This document shows, in pieces, positions 1 to 11,302 of a stretch of DNA of 46,402 nucleotides (positions within the stretch are counted from its first letter, which is position 1; each line of letters begins with the position of its first letter). The notes beneath the pieces are model-generated. The model was not told where the DNA came from. It made no database searches and saw only the letters and a program-made list of their open reading frames with translations. Origin of the DNA: Deltaproteobacteria bacterium (GTDB taxonomy: Bacteria > Desulfobacterota > Binatia > UBA9968 > JAJDTQ01); the NCBI GenBank assembly GCA_028818775.1, contig JAPPNE010000156.1:1-46402 (forward strand), written 5' to 3'. A program made the translations under genes and the position numbers.

Positions 1-1034
<1,034 letters not shown>

Positions 1035-1066
1035 ACTTCCTCCGGTTTCCCCGGTTATCCTAAGAA

Positions 1067-1094
1067 AATCTAGGTACGGATTCGTTAAAGTCAA
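1067..1094 (-). promoter_or_regulatory. Predicted sigma-70 promoter of clpB
   Basis: Read on the minus strand, TTGACT (1089-1094) and TAGATT (1067-1072) are separated by 16 bases. They match 5/6 and 4/6 of the consensus hexamers. The transcript would begin near 1060, leaving a leader of about 25 bases that contains the AGGAGG ribosome site. Confidence 0.45.
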
Positions 1095-1122
1095 CGTAGC
1101 AGTGGTTTCCCCCACCCCCTTG

Positions 1123-1150
1123 ATTCCCGCTTCCGCGGGAATGACGATTC
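1123..1150. repeat. Palindromic intergenic repeat, copy A
   Basis: ATTCCCGC (1123-1130) and GCGGGAAT (1135-1142) form a perfect 8-bp hairpin with a TTCC loop. They are followed by TGACGATTC, which also flanks copy C at 37619-37660. It is the same family as copy B at 4578-4612. It sits between the divergent clpB and bioF genes. REP-like palindromes with this core are common in intergenic DNA of many proteobacteria. Confidence 0.8.
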
Positions 1151-1211
1151 GGGGCGTTGGTGCCGTGGCTGTAACCGAGCGGAGTTTTGACACAGCCTGC
1201 CCCGCGGGAAT

Positions 1212-1246
1212 GGTTCGGTTGCCGTATTTCTGATATCAACCCAACC
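1212..1246. promoter_or_regulatory. Inverted repeat directly upstream of bioF (candidate operator or leader hairpin)
   Basis: GGTTCGGTTG (1212-1221) and CAACCCAACC (1237-1246) are complementary at 9 of 10 positions across a 15-base spacer. The repeat ends just before the weak GGAG ribosome site (1247-1250) of bioF. The arms do not match the usual BirA half-sites, whose GGTT and AACC ends face inward instead. A perfect TTGACA (1187-1192) lies upstream, but I could not find a good -10 for it. The repeat could be a regulator site or an RNA hairpin affecting bioF translation. Confidence 0.4.
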
Positions 1247-1252
1247 GGAGCC

Positions 1253-4511
<3,259 letters not shown>

Positions 4512-4577
4512 GGATAGTAGCCGGGCCTCACCCATTGACCGTCATACACGGCGCCTGGACTGGCCAGACGGAGCCGC

Positions 4578-4612
4578 TACGAATACGTCATTCCCGCGAA
4601 AGCGGGAATCCA
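4578..4612. repeat. Palindromic intergenic repeat, copy B
   Basis: CGTCATTCCCGC (4586-4597), loop GAAA and GCGGGAATC (4602-4610) form a hairpin between the convergent bioD and larC genes. The left flank TACGAAT matches copy C apart from one inserted base; the right flank instead runs into CCAGG. It has no T tract on either side, so it is a repeat hairpin and not a classical terminator, although it may protect 3' ends. Confidence 0.8.
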
Positions 4613-4624
4613 GGGGCGGAGGCC

Positions 4625-5794
4625 TTACCGACCGCCCATGAAACAGCGCGTCACCTCGTCGTAGACCGCCTTCAACGGCACCTTCCTCGCCGCCGCGATC
4701 TTGCGCGCCTCGTCGTACTCGGGCGTCGCCCGCTTCGCCCCTCCCGGTTCCTCGGCGACCTTGACCGTGAGCGTGCCGAAACGGGTCTTGAGCTTCAGCG
4801 TCGTCCGCGGGAGCACCAGCCGGTCCACCCGGTAGCAGCGGACTCCGAGAGTCGATGTCTCCCCCAACACGATCCCCGCCAGCGCGTCCCGCAGTTCGGG
4901 CTCCGCGACGACCCGCAACAGCGTGCCCGGCCGGTTCTTCTTCATCTGGACGGGCGAAAGCGTCACGTCACGGGCGCCCGCCGCGAAGAGGCGCTCCAGC
5001 ACATAGTCGTAGAGCTCCGGGTTCATGTCGTCGATGTGGGTCTCCATCACCAACATGCGTTCGTGGGCGAGCAACGACGATCCCTCACCCAGGACGATCC
5101 GCAAGACGTTGGGCCGGTCCGCGAACTCCAACGTCCCCGCGCCGTAGCCCGTCCCCTCGACGCGCATGGCCGGAGCCTCGCCCTTCCGCGTCACAAGGGC
5201 CGAAAGGACGGCGGCGCCGGTGGGGGTGACGTTCTCCGCGGCGATGTCCGCGCCCTCGACCGGGAACCCCTTCAACAGCTCCAACGTCGCCGGCGCCGGC
5301 ACCGGCAGCACCCCGTGCAGCGAACGGGTCAGCCCCCGGCCCAGGGGCACGGCCGAACAGGCGAACTCGTCGATTCCCAGGAAACAGGTGCCGATGGCCG
5401 CCGCCAGGATGTCCACGATGGAGTCCACCGCCCCAACCTCGTGGAAGTGAACCGCCTCCGGCGCCACCCCGTGGACCTTCCCCTCCGCCTCGGCGAGCTT
5501 GGAGAAGATGGCCAGGCCGCGGTTCTTCACCTCGACCGGCAGCCCGCTCCCCTCGATCAGTCCGCGGATGTCCGACCAGCTTCGCCTCGGCTGCTCCTCG
5601 CCCGCCAGGACCTGAAACCGCACCGCCCGGATACCGTGGACGGTCCTCCTGCCCACGCGGATGCGAAAATCGAGGTTCGCGAGCTTGCCGAGTTCCTCCT
5701 GAAGCCGCCTGCGCGGCAACCCCAGGTCCAGCAACGCGGCCACGGTCATGTCCCCACTGATACCGGAGACCAAGTCGAAGTACGCGGTCCTCAT
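4625..5794 (-). CDS. larC: Nickel-pincer cofactor biosynthesis protein LarC
   Basis: LarC inserts nickel into the pyridinium dithiocarboxylate precursor to form the nickel-pincer nucleotide of lactate racemase-type enzymes. The 389-residue protein starts FDLVSGISGDMT (about 6-17). It carries the histidine-rich HFHEVGAVDSIVD segment in the N-terminal part and LVMETHIDDMNPE at the start of the C-terminal domain. Both halves are in one continuous frame; in Lactobacillus plantarum they are joined by programmed frameshifting. No larB, larE or larA lies within the window, so cofactor assembly genes must be elsewhere or this copy serves another racemase. The ATG at 5794 lacks a strong ribosome site. 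Confidence 0.92.
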   Translation of the reverse strand: MRTAYFDLVSGISGDMTVAALLDLGLPRRRLQEELGKLANLDFRIRVGRRTVHGIRAVRFQVLAGEEQPRRSWSDIRGLIEGSGLPVEVKNRGLAIFSKLAEAEGKVHGVAPEAVHFHEVGAVDSIVDILAAAIGTCFLGIDEFACSAVPLGRGLTRSLHGVLPVPAPATLELLKGFPVEGADIAAENVTPTGAAVLSALVTRKGEAPAMRVEGTGYGAGTLEFADRPNVLRIVLGEGSSLLAHERMLVMETHIDDMNPELYDYVLERLFAAGARDVTLSPVQMKKNRPGTLLRVVAEPELRDALAGIVLGETSTLGVRCYRVDRLVLPRTTLKLKTRFGTLTVKVAEEPGGAKRATPEYDEARKIAAARKVPLKAVYDEVTRCFMGGR

Positions 5795-5855
5795 GGTGAA
5801 GGCAGGCGTACGAAACTCGCCGGTGGCGTGTCAAGGACCTGTGGATCGCGGTGCA

Positions 5856-5884
5856 TTTACATGCGGTTTGAGGGGTGCTATTCT
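5856..5884 (+). promoter_or_regulatory. Predicted sigma-70 promoter of the tRNA-Ala gene
   Basis: TTTACA (5856-5861) and TATTCT (5879-5884) are spaced by 17 bases and match 5/6 and 4/6 of the consensus. Predicted initiation near 5891 leaves a short 5' leader before the mature tRNA at 5904. Confidence 0.6.
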
Positions 5885-5903
5885 GGAAATCCTGCAAGCG
5901 CGT

Positions 5904-5979
5904 GGGGCCGTAGCTCAGCTGGGAGAGCGCTAGGTTCGCAATCTAGAGGTCGTGGGTTCGATCCCCATCGGCTCCACCA
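5904..5979 (+). tRNA. tRNA-Ala (anticodon CGC)
   Basis: A 76-base cloverleaf folds without gaps. The acceptor stem GGGGCCG pairs with CGGCTCC and contains the G3-U70 wobble that specifies alanine. The D stem is GCTC/GAGC. The anticodon arm is CTAGG/TCTAG around the loop TTCGCAA (anticodon CGC, reading GCG). The T arm is GTGGG/CCCAT with TTCGATC. The discriminator base is A and CCA is encoded. The gene is monocistronic, with its own promoter upstream and an intrinsic terminator 14 bases downstream. Confidence 0.98.
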
Positions 5980-5990
5980 ACCCCAACTCA

Positions 5991-6017
5991 AAGAGCCGTC
6001 GGAAGACGGCTTTTTTT
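5991..6017 (+). terminator. Rho-independent terminator after tRNA-Ala
   Basis: AGCCGTC (5994-6000), loop GGAA and GACGGCT (6005-6011) form a perfect stem followed by seven T residues. It is oriented to end the tRNA transcript. Confidence 0.93.
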
Positions 6018-6043
6018 GTTCCGCCGTCCCTTTCCGACCCGGC

Positions 6044-6625
6044 TCACCGTCTCTTCCTGGCCGCCATGCGTTCCACCTGCCGGGCGATGGCCCGCTTGAT
6101 CCTGTCACCGTGTTGGCCGAACAGTTCGCCTTGCGGCGGATCGCCGTGCATGACAAGGAGCCGGTCCATGGCCGCGGCATGGGCCTCCAGCCCGCCGTCG
6201 GCCAGGATGTGGTCCACCGAGACGCCGCGAGACTCGAGCGCCTGTGCCACCAGCAGGGTCCGATGGCATTCCAGGGGCTCCTTCTCCGCGCACATCATCG
6301 CGACCCGGTGGCCGGCGGCGGCTTGAAGGACCCTATCCAGTCCCCGTTGGAACATCGGCGTCGCCTCGACGCGGTCATAGCGCACACGTCCGTTCTCGTA
6401 GCAAGCCGGATCGTCCGGGCGTCCCCCCAACTCCCACCCGAGATAAACGTACTCGATGCCACGGGCGGTGAGGCTGCGCGCCAGCGGCTCGCGGTTATAC
6501 TGCGGATTGAACCGGCTGTAGGGCGTCGAACGAACATCGACCACCTCGACGACCTCGTACCGCTCCAACAATCCGACGAAGGTTTCGATGGCATGGGTGG
6601 AATGGCCGATGGTCAAGACGCTCAT
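6044..6625 (-). CDS. DUF488 family protein
   Basis: The 193-residue protein starts TIGHSTHAIETFVGLL and continues with VVDVRSTPYSRFNPQ, both signatures of DUF488. Later come MMCAEKEPLECHR, where the cysteines and histidine are conserved in the family, and a basic C-terminus (RQVERMAARKRR). The family's biochemical role is unknown to me; the CAEKEPLECHR segment resembles a small-molecule or metal-binding site. The ATG at 6625 is chosen because homology begins at once and a GAAGAAGAG purine tract precedes it. The gene is convergent with the tRNA and divergent from the thiolase-like gene, so neighbours give no functional hint. Confidence 0.85.
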   Translation of the reverse strand: MSVLTIGHSTHAIETFVGLLERYEVVEVVDVRSTPYSRFNPQYNREPLARSLTARGIEYVYLGWELGGRPDDPACYENGRVRYDRVEATPMFQRGLDRVLQAAAGHRVAMMCAEKEPLECHRTLLVAQALESRGVSVDHILADGGLEAHAAAMDRLLVMHGDPPQGELFGQHGDRIKRAIARQVERMAARKRR

Positions 6626-6767
6626 GACAACTCTTCTTCCATACCATTGCCCGCACCGTACTTGCCACGATCCGTGGCCCTGGACATCCCTCGCCGAACA
6701 CCCCTGTTTCGTGTATCGTGGCTGACGGATTGAGGGACCGGTCGAAAGAACCACCAGGAGGAATCCC

Positions 6768-7937
6768 ATGAACAACCTTCGAGGCAAGTACGCCATCGTG
6801 GGCGTCGGGCACAGCAGGCTCGGCAAGGTGCCGGAGATGGGGCCCATCGGGATGTTCGCGGTGGCGGCGCGGAACGCCATCGCGGACGCGGGGTTGACCA
6901 AGGCGGACGTGGACGGGCTGATCACGCGGGGGCCGGACGACGTATATTGCCACCACCAGCGGGTGGGGGCGGCGCTGGGGCTCGACGTGACCTACAGCAC
7001 GTCCACGGACAACGGCGGCGCCAGCCAAGTGCTTGGGGTGGCCATGGCGTGCATGGCCATCGACGCGGGGCTTTGCAGCACGGCCGTGGTGGGGTTCGGG
7101 CGGGATACGTGGTCCCGGACGCACCGCACCGAGACCGCGCGCAAGCGGGTCAACATCGGCATCCAGAACCAGGGCGAGTTCGGGCCGGAGTTCGGCTGGT
7201 TCGGCGCTCCGTCCAACTACGCGGTGTCGGCGCGGCGCCACATGAAGCTCTACGGCACCACCAAGGAGCAGTTGGGCCACATCGCGGTGGCGTTCCGGGA
7301 GCACGCGAGCCGCAACCCCAACGCGTTTTTCCAGAAACCAGTCACCATCGAGGAGTACCTGAACGCGCGCATGATCGTCGACCCGCTGTGCCTCTACGAC
7401 TGCAGCGTCTACATCGACGGCGCCGCCGCGGTGGTGGTGACCTCGGCGGAACGCGCCCGGGACCTCAGGCAACCGCCGGCCTATGTCATGGGCTTCGGTT
7501 TCGGCAACCGCCTGAGCGGCTGGTTCGAGGAGAGCAACATGCTCACCACCGGGGCCAAGGAGGCGGGCGAGGGAGCCTACCGCATGGCCGGCATCGGTCC
7601 CGAGGCCGTGGACACGGCCCAGCTCTACGACTGCTTCACGCAGATGGTGCTGTTGCAGCTCGAGGACTACGGCTTCTGCGAGAAGGGCGAGGGTGGCCCG
7701 TTCGCCGCCTCCGGCGCCCTCAGGCTGGGCGGCCGCCTGCCCACCAACACCTCGGGCGGGCAGCTCTCGGAGGGGCATACCGAGGGCATGCTGCAGATCG
7801 TGGAAGGGGTGCGGCAGGTCCGGCACGAGCACGGAGCGGACCGCCAGGTGAAGGACGCCCAGGTGGCGCTGGTGAGCGGGCACGGCGGCAACACGGCCTG
7901 CCAGTCGGCCATGATCCTGGCGAGGGAAGCATCATGA
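6768..7937 (+). CDS. Thiolase-fold protein (lipid-transfer/SCP-x type), probably not a true thiolase
   Basis: The 389-residue protein has the thiolase fold: KYAIVGVGHSRLGK at the N-terminus, AQLYDCFTQMVLLQLEDYG in the second half, and GRLPTNTSGGQLSEGH with SGHGG near the C-terminus. The position that normally holds the nucleophilic cysteine reads DNGGAS (81-86), and the C-terminal CxG cysteine is replaced in SGHGG. Claisen condensation chemistry is therefore doubtful. Related cysteine-less proteins such as Ltp2 are acyl-CoA retro-aldolases that need a DUF35 partner, and exactly such a gene follows with a 4-base ATGA overlap. The start has a strong AGGAGG site. A role in acyl-CoA side-chain breakdown is inferred. 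Confidence 0.85.
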   Translation: MNNLRGKYAIVGVGHSRLGKVPEMGPIGMFAVAARNAIADAGLTKADVDGLITRGPDDVYCHHQRVGAALGLDVTYSTSTDNGGASQVLGVAMACMAIDAGLCSTAVVGFGRDTWSRTHRTETARKRVNIGIQNQGEFGPEFGWFGAPSNYAVSARRHMKLYGTTKEQLGHIAVAFREHASRNPNAFFQKPVTIEEYLNARMIVDPLCLYDCSVYIDGAAAVVVTSAERARDLRQPPAYVMGFGFGNRLSGWFEESNMLTTGAKEAGEGAYRMAGIGPEAVDTAQLYDCFTQMVLLQLEDYGFCEKGEGGPFAASGALRLGGRLPTNTSGGQLSEGHTEGMLQIVEGVRQVRHEHGADRQVKDAQVALVSGHGGNTACQSAMILAREAS

Positions 7938-8344
7938 GCGAGTACGCCAAGCCGCTGCCGTATCCCACGGTGGAGTCGGAGCCCTTCTGGGAGGGCTGCA
8001 AGCGCCACGAGTTGCTGCTGCCGCGGTGCCGCGCGTGTTCCGGATACTGGTTCCCGCCGGGTTCCACCTGCCCGCATTGCTGGAGCACGGAGTGGGACTG
8101 GACCAAGGCGTCGGGCCGCGGCAGGATCCACTCCTTCGGCGTCTACCACCGGGTGTACCACCCGGGCTTCGAGGGCGAGATCCCCTACGTGTTCGCGGTC
8201 ATTCAACTCGACGAAGGGCCGCGGCTGGTAAGCAACGTGGTGGACGAGCCGCCCGAGAAGCTCGAGTGCGACCAGCCCGTGGAAGTGGTGTTCGAGGACG
8301 TCACGGAGGACGTGACGCTCTACAAGTTCAGGCCCGCGGGCTAA
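7934..8344 (+). CDS. DUF35 (Zn-ribbon/OB-fold) partner of the thiolase-like protein
   Basis: This 136-residue protein carries a rubredoxin-like zinc ribbon with Cys32, Cys35, Cys46 and Cys49 (CRAC...CPHC), followed by an OB-fold domain (about 55-136). DUF35 proteins form complexes with thiolase-fold enzymes and help position acyl-CoA. In steroid side-chain aldolases and archaeal HMG-CoA synthesis they are essential partners. The start ATG overlaps the stop of the preceding gene, which strongly supports complex formation between the two products. The gene ends the short operon and is convergent with the YSC84 gene. Confidence 0.9.
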   Translation: MSEYAKPLPYPTVESEPFWEGCKRHELLLPRCRACSGYWFPPGSTCPHCWSTEWDWTKASGRGRIHSFGVYHRVYHPGFEGEIPYVFAVIQLDEGPRLVSNVVDEPPEKLECDQPVEVVFEDVTEDVTLYKFRPAG

Positions 8345-8365
8345 GCCGCCGGAGGGGTGCGCGCG

Positions 8366-9043
8366 CTAGCGCGTTGCCTTGTTGAGCACCTCGATGAGTG
8401 GTTTGGCCTGCTCGTTGCTGACGTTTCTTTGGAGCAGGATGTCCCGGGGCGTGATGTCCACGCGCCCATAATAGGTGCGGTTGTCGTCCCGGTTGACAAC
8501 CACGCCTCCGCCCTCCACCGACACGCCGGCGAACAGCCCCTTGACGCGGGCGAACGAGAAGATGTCGAAAATCTCGACCTTGGCGCCGACACCTTCCGGG
8601 CCCAAGCCGATGCTCGCGTCGGCGCCAAGCTGGAACTTGTCACGCAGAAAGCGTCTCAGGCCTGTATCCGTCATGATCATGAGGATGACTTCCCCGGCCT
8701 TGACACCGAACTGCAAGCCGAAAGAACCCGACAATACGTCGTAGAAGGCGGGATGGCTCCACCGGCCCTCCTTGTCCTGCGCCACGAGCACGCCCTTGCC
8801 GACGGCGCCACCGACGAAAAACCCGCCCTTGACGAACTGAGGCATGATGAGGAGCCCCTTGGCGTACCGGACGTTTTTCTGGAACCACGTCATCCGGGAA
8901 TCCTGCCGGAACTCCTCGAACGTCACACGGGCCTTGTTCACTCGGACACCCAGGTCCTTCGCCGTCGTCTCCTGGCCGAACACCACGGCGGACGACATGG
9001 CGAAGAGGAACAAGACGGCAAGCGCTACCAGAGTTCTCTTCAC
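8366..9043 (-). CDS. Exported YSC84/SYLF-domain lipid-binding protein
   Basis: The 225-residue product begins with a signal peptide (KRTLVALAVLFLFAMSSAVVFG, about 2-23) and then a SYLF (DUF500/YSC84) domain. Recognisable segments are AKGLLIMPQFVKGGFFVGGAVGKG, SFGLQFGVKAGEVILMIMT and a GGVVVNRDDNRTYYG loop. SYLF domains bind membrane lipids; in Gram-negative bacteria such proteins are exported and of uncertain role. The GTG at 9043 is preferred because the signal peptide begins there and AGAGG lies just upstream. The gene stands alone between the DUF35 gene (convergent) and the OCD-like gene. Confidence 0.85.
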   Translation of the reverse strand: MKRTLVALAVLFLFAMSSAVVFGQETTAKDLGVRVNKARVTFEEFRQDSRMTWFQKNVRYAKGLLIMPQFVKGGFFVGGAVGKGVLVAQDKEGRWSHPAFYDVLSGSFGLQFGVKAGEVILMIMTDTGLRRFLRDKFQLGADASIGLGPEGVGAKVEIFDIFSFARVKGLFAGVSVEGGGVVVNRDDNRTYYGRVDITPRDILLQRNVSNEQAKPLIEVLNKATR

Positions 9044-9177
9044 TGAATGCCTCTCTTCCTCTAGTGGCCTGTAATGCGCAGTGAGTCGCCTGCGGCCCAC
9101 GGTCCGAACACGACTTGACCGTTCACTTTCAGGATACCACGCGTGACGGGCAGGAAAAACGAGGTAGGCGACCTTTG

Positions 9178-10221
9178 TCAGAACTCGGTGCCGATGCCGG
9201 CGGCCCGGGCCTTGTCATGGGCCAGCCGCGCCAGCGCCATGTACCCGACGCCCTGGTCGCTGTTCTGCTTGAACAAGGTGATATCGCGGTCGTTGCGGCG
9301 GCCGCGCGTCTTGCCGGTGACCAGGGCGCTCAGGTCCTTGACGTCGTCCCAGGCGATGACTCCATTCCGCACCGGCTCCAGCAGATCGCCCTGCTCGTCC
9401 TGGATACCCTGTTGCACGAGCGTCGCCACGATGACGTCCGCGCGCGCCAGCACCTCGTCGTCCAGCTCCCGGCGCGGCCGGCTCACCAGCCCCTCCAGCA
9501 ACAGCTCCTTGTTGCTGCCCACGATGAAGGTGACGTGGACGCCTTCCTCCAGCCAGCGTCCGAACACCACCGGCACGTTGCTGCCGGTGGCGCAAACGAT
9601 GATGTCCACGTTCCGGGCGGCCTCTTCGGGCCGTTCCACCGGCCTGAGCTCCGCGTCCACGCAGGGTTGCATGGTGTCGCAGAACGCGCGGCGGTGGTCC
9701 GCGCCGCGGCTGTAGACCCGCACCTCGGCGATGGGCCGGATGGCGCACATGGCCTCCAGGTGGCGCCGGGCTTGACGGCCGGTGCCGATGAGCCCCAACA
9801 CCCGGGCGTCCGCCCGCGCCAGCCTGCGGGTGCCGACGGCGCTGGTGATGGCGGTCTCGGTGGCGAACTCGTCCCCCGGCGCCTCCCGGCGGTAGAACGG
9901 CGGACAGCCGGCGATGACGGCCAGGAGCGCGCCGGTCTCGCTGTCGTAGCAGACGTAGACCCGCGTCCCCACCGCCGCGTAGCTCTGGTCGTCGGCCGTG
10001 TAGTTGTGACGCTCGTAGTGGACGAAGGTCCCGGCCACGCTCAGGGACACGCATCCGCCCGAGTGCACGCTGATGCGGCGGTCGTCCGCCAGCATGCGCT
10101 GGCGCGGCAGGCTGAAGAGGGGGTGGTCCTCCTGCGACGCGAATCCCCGCTCCACCGCGTCAACCGCCTCGGTGATGGAGATGAGCCCCTTGAGCTCCTC
10201 CGCCTTGATGAACAGCGCCAT
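9178..10221 (-). CDS. Ornithine cyclodeaminase/mu-crystallin family protein
   Basis: The 347-residue protein matches the OCD/mu-crystallin family: an N-terminal dimerisation half, then a Rossmann domain with the dinucleotide loop GLIGTGRQARRHLEAM and DIIVCATGSNVPVVFG. Members include ornithine cyclodeaminase, ketimine reductases and alanine or tauropine dehydrogenases, all using NAD(P) with amino acids or imines. Substrate cannot be assigned. It lies 42 bases downstream of the alpha/beta hydrolase gene on the same strand, suggesting an operon. A GGGGAGGG tract precedes the ATG. Confidence 0.85.
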   Translation of the reverse strand: MALFIKAEELKGLISITEAVDAVERGFASQEDHPLFSLPRQRMLADDRRISVHSGGCVSLSVAGTFVHYERHNYTADDQSYAAVGTRVYVCYDSETGALLAVIAGCPPFYRREAPGDEFATETAITSAVGTRRLARADARVLGLIGTGRQARRHLEAMCAIRPIAEVRVYSRGADHRRAFCDTMQPCVDAELRPVERPEEAARNVDIIVCATGSNVPVVFGRWLEEGVHVTFIVGSNKELLLEGLVSRPRRELDDEVLARADVIVATLVQQGIQDEQGDLLEPVRNGVIAWDDVKDLSALVTGKTRGRRNDRDITLFKQNSDQGVGYMALARLAHDKARAAGIGTEF

Positions 10222-10263
10222 GCCCGCGCCCTCCCCGTCCTCCAGGCCACCGGACGGCAGGCG

Positions 10264-11112
10264 TCAGCGGTGCGCCCGGGTGAACTCCAGCGTGCGCTCG
10301 CACACCTTCTCGGTGGTCTGGTCCGGCGGCATCACGTTCCAGAACTCGCCGTTGGGAAGACATTCGCGCAGATAATGTGCCCCGGAGGTGGCATGGGACG
10401 GGTCGTCGCCGGGCATGATCACGGCCGGCGCCTTGATGCCCATGACCTCCTCGGCGGTGGCGCCGGTGGCGGTATCGCGATCGAACAGGTCCGGACCGGT
10501 GGTGGCGACGATCCCCAGGTAGCGGTCCGGGTCCTCGGCCGCGAAGCTCGCGGCGAAGGCGCTGTCCCGGGCGATGACCGAGGCCCAGGGGCCGGACTCG
10601 GGATCGGCCCAGAAGGTCGTGCCCTTCGATGCCCGTTCGACGACACCGTCGAGGCCGTTCTCCTTGATGAAACTCAGGTGATTGGCCCAGCGCGCCTGGC
10701 AGGAAGCCTTCCAACGGTAGCCCCCCACCGGCCAGTGGAGGATCAGCCCCCGGGTGCGCTCGGGAAAGTTGACGCCGAACGAAAGCGCCACCGAGCAGCC
10801 CATGCAGCCGCCCATGACGAAGGCGGAGTCGACGCCGAGGTGGTCCAGGAGCCGCTTGCCCTGGGTGGCGTAGGTGGTCCAGGTGATGCGCTCCACGCGC
10901 CCGCCCGACTGTCCGGACTCGCGCCGGTCGTAGGCGATGACCTGGTGCTCGGTGGCGAGCTCCGCCAGGGCATCGAGGCCCTTCCAGGCCGTGGAGACGC
11001 GCCACTTCTCGATGGTGGAGTCGAACCCCCCCGGCGCCAGCATCAGCAGGGGCGGTCCGGAGCCGTAGATTTCGTAATAGACTTCGATACCGTCGATCAC
11101 AGCAGTCGACAT
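10264..11112 (-). CDS. Alpha/beta hydrolase with a cysteine at the nucleophile position
   Basis: The 282-residue protein has the MhpC-like alpha/beta hydrolase fold: an oxyanion-hole region around LLMLAPGGFDS (22-32), VIAYDRRESGQSGG (58-71) and the nucleophile elbow VMGGCMGCS (99-107). The elbow has Cys103 where most members have serine. The acid/histidine part is read as MPGDDPSHATSG in the C-terminal third. Dienelactone hydrolases also use cysteine, so this enzyme may act on lactones or activated esters, but its overall pattern is MhpC-like. The ATG at 11112 has a GGGAGGAA ribosome site. It probably heads a two-gene operon with the OCD-like gene. Confidence 0.85.
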   Translation of the reverse strand: MSTAVIDGIEVYYEIYGSGPPLLMLAPGGFDSTIEKWRVSTAWKGLDALAELATEHQVIAYDRRESGQSGGRVERITWTTYATQGKRLLDHLGVDSAFVMGGCMGCSVALSFGVNFPERTRGLILHWPVGGYRWKASCQARWANHLSFIKENGLDGVVERASKGTTFWADPESGPWASVIARDSAFAASFAAEDPDRYLGIVATTGPDLFDRDTATGATAEEVMGIKAPAVIMPGDDPSHATSGAHYLRECLPNGEFWNVMPPDQTTEKVCERTLEFTRAHR

Positions 11113-11234
11113 GCAGTTCCTCCCGAAAGGCCCGCACACGCGCGCGCACCACGCATTGACGGGGCTTGGATGATGTTTCCCCACGATTAGCCCAAGCATC
11201 CGGGTCAGTCAAATCAGCCCTGCCCCGGCCGGCG

Positions 11235-11264
11235 TTGACCCGACTCCGTTTCAGGTCCTATACT
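11235..11264 (+). promoter_or_regulatory. Predicted sigma-70 promoter of the amidohydrolase gene
   Basis: TTGACC (11235-11240) and TATACT (11259-11264), 18 bases apart, each match 5/6 of the consensus. Initiation near 11271 would leave a leader of about 32 bases containing the GGAGG site at 11288-11292. Confidence 0.6.
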
Positions 11265-11302
11265 TCGCGGTTCATGATCCGGTGATTGGAGGAACCCAAG
11301 AA

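Noticed and set aside
1187..1215. Sigma-70 promoter for bioF using TTGACA at 1187-1192
   Set aside because: No acceptable -10 hexamer occurs at 16-18 bases; the best candidates match only 2/6, so I do not call a promoter.
1187..1252. Upstream TTG start for BioF
   Set aside because: The 22 extra residues are not conserved, and the TTG is part of a perfect TTGACA -35-like hexamer.
4587..4612. Copy B hairpin as the bidirectional terminator of bioD and larC
   Set aside because: There is no T-run after either side; the core belongs to the repeat family seen elsewhere.
8363..8376. Palindrome CGCGCTAGCGCG spanning the stop codon of the YSC84 gene as a terminator
   Set aside because: The stem has no loop of useful size and no T tract; it is probably chance in GC-rich DNA.
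9115..11190. 691-codon open frame on the plus strand opposite the OCD-like and hydrolase genes
   Set aside because: The opposite strand encodes two clear protein families with ribosome sites; the long frame has no recognisable domain.
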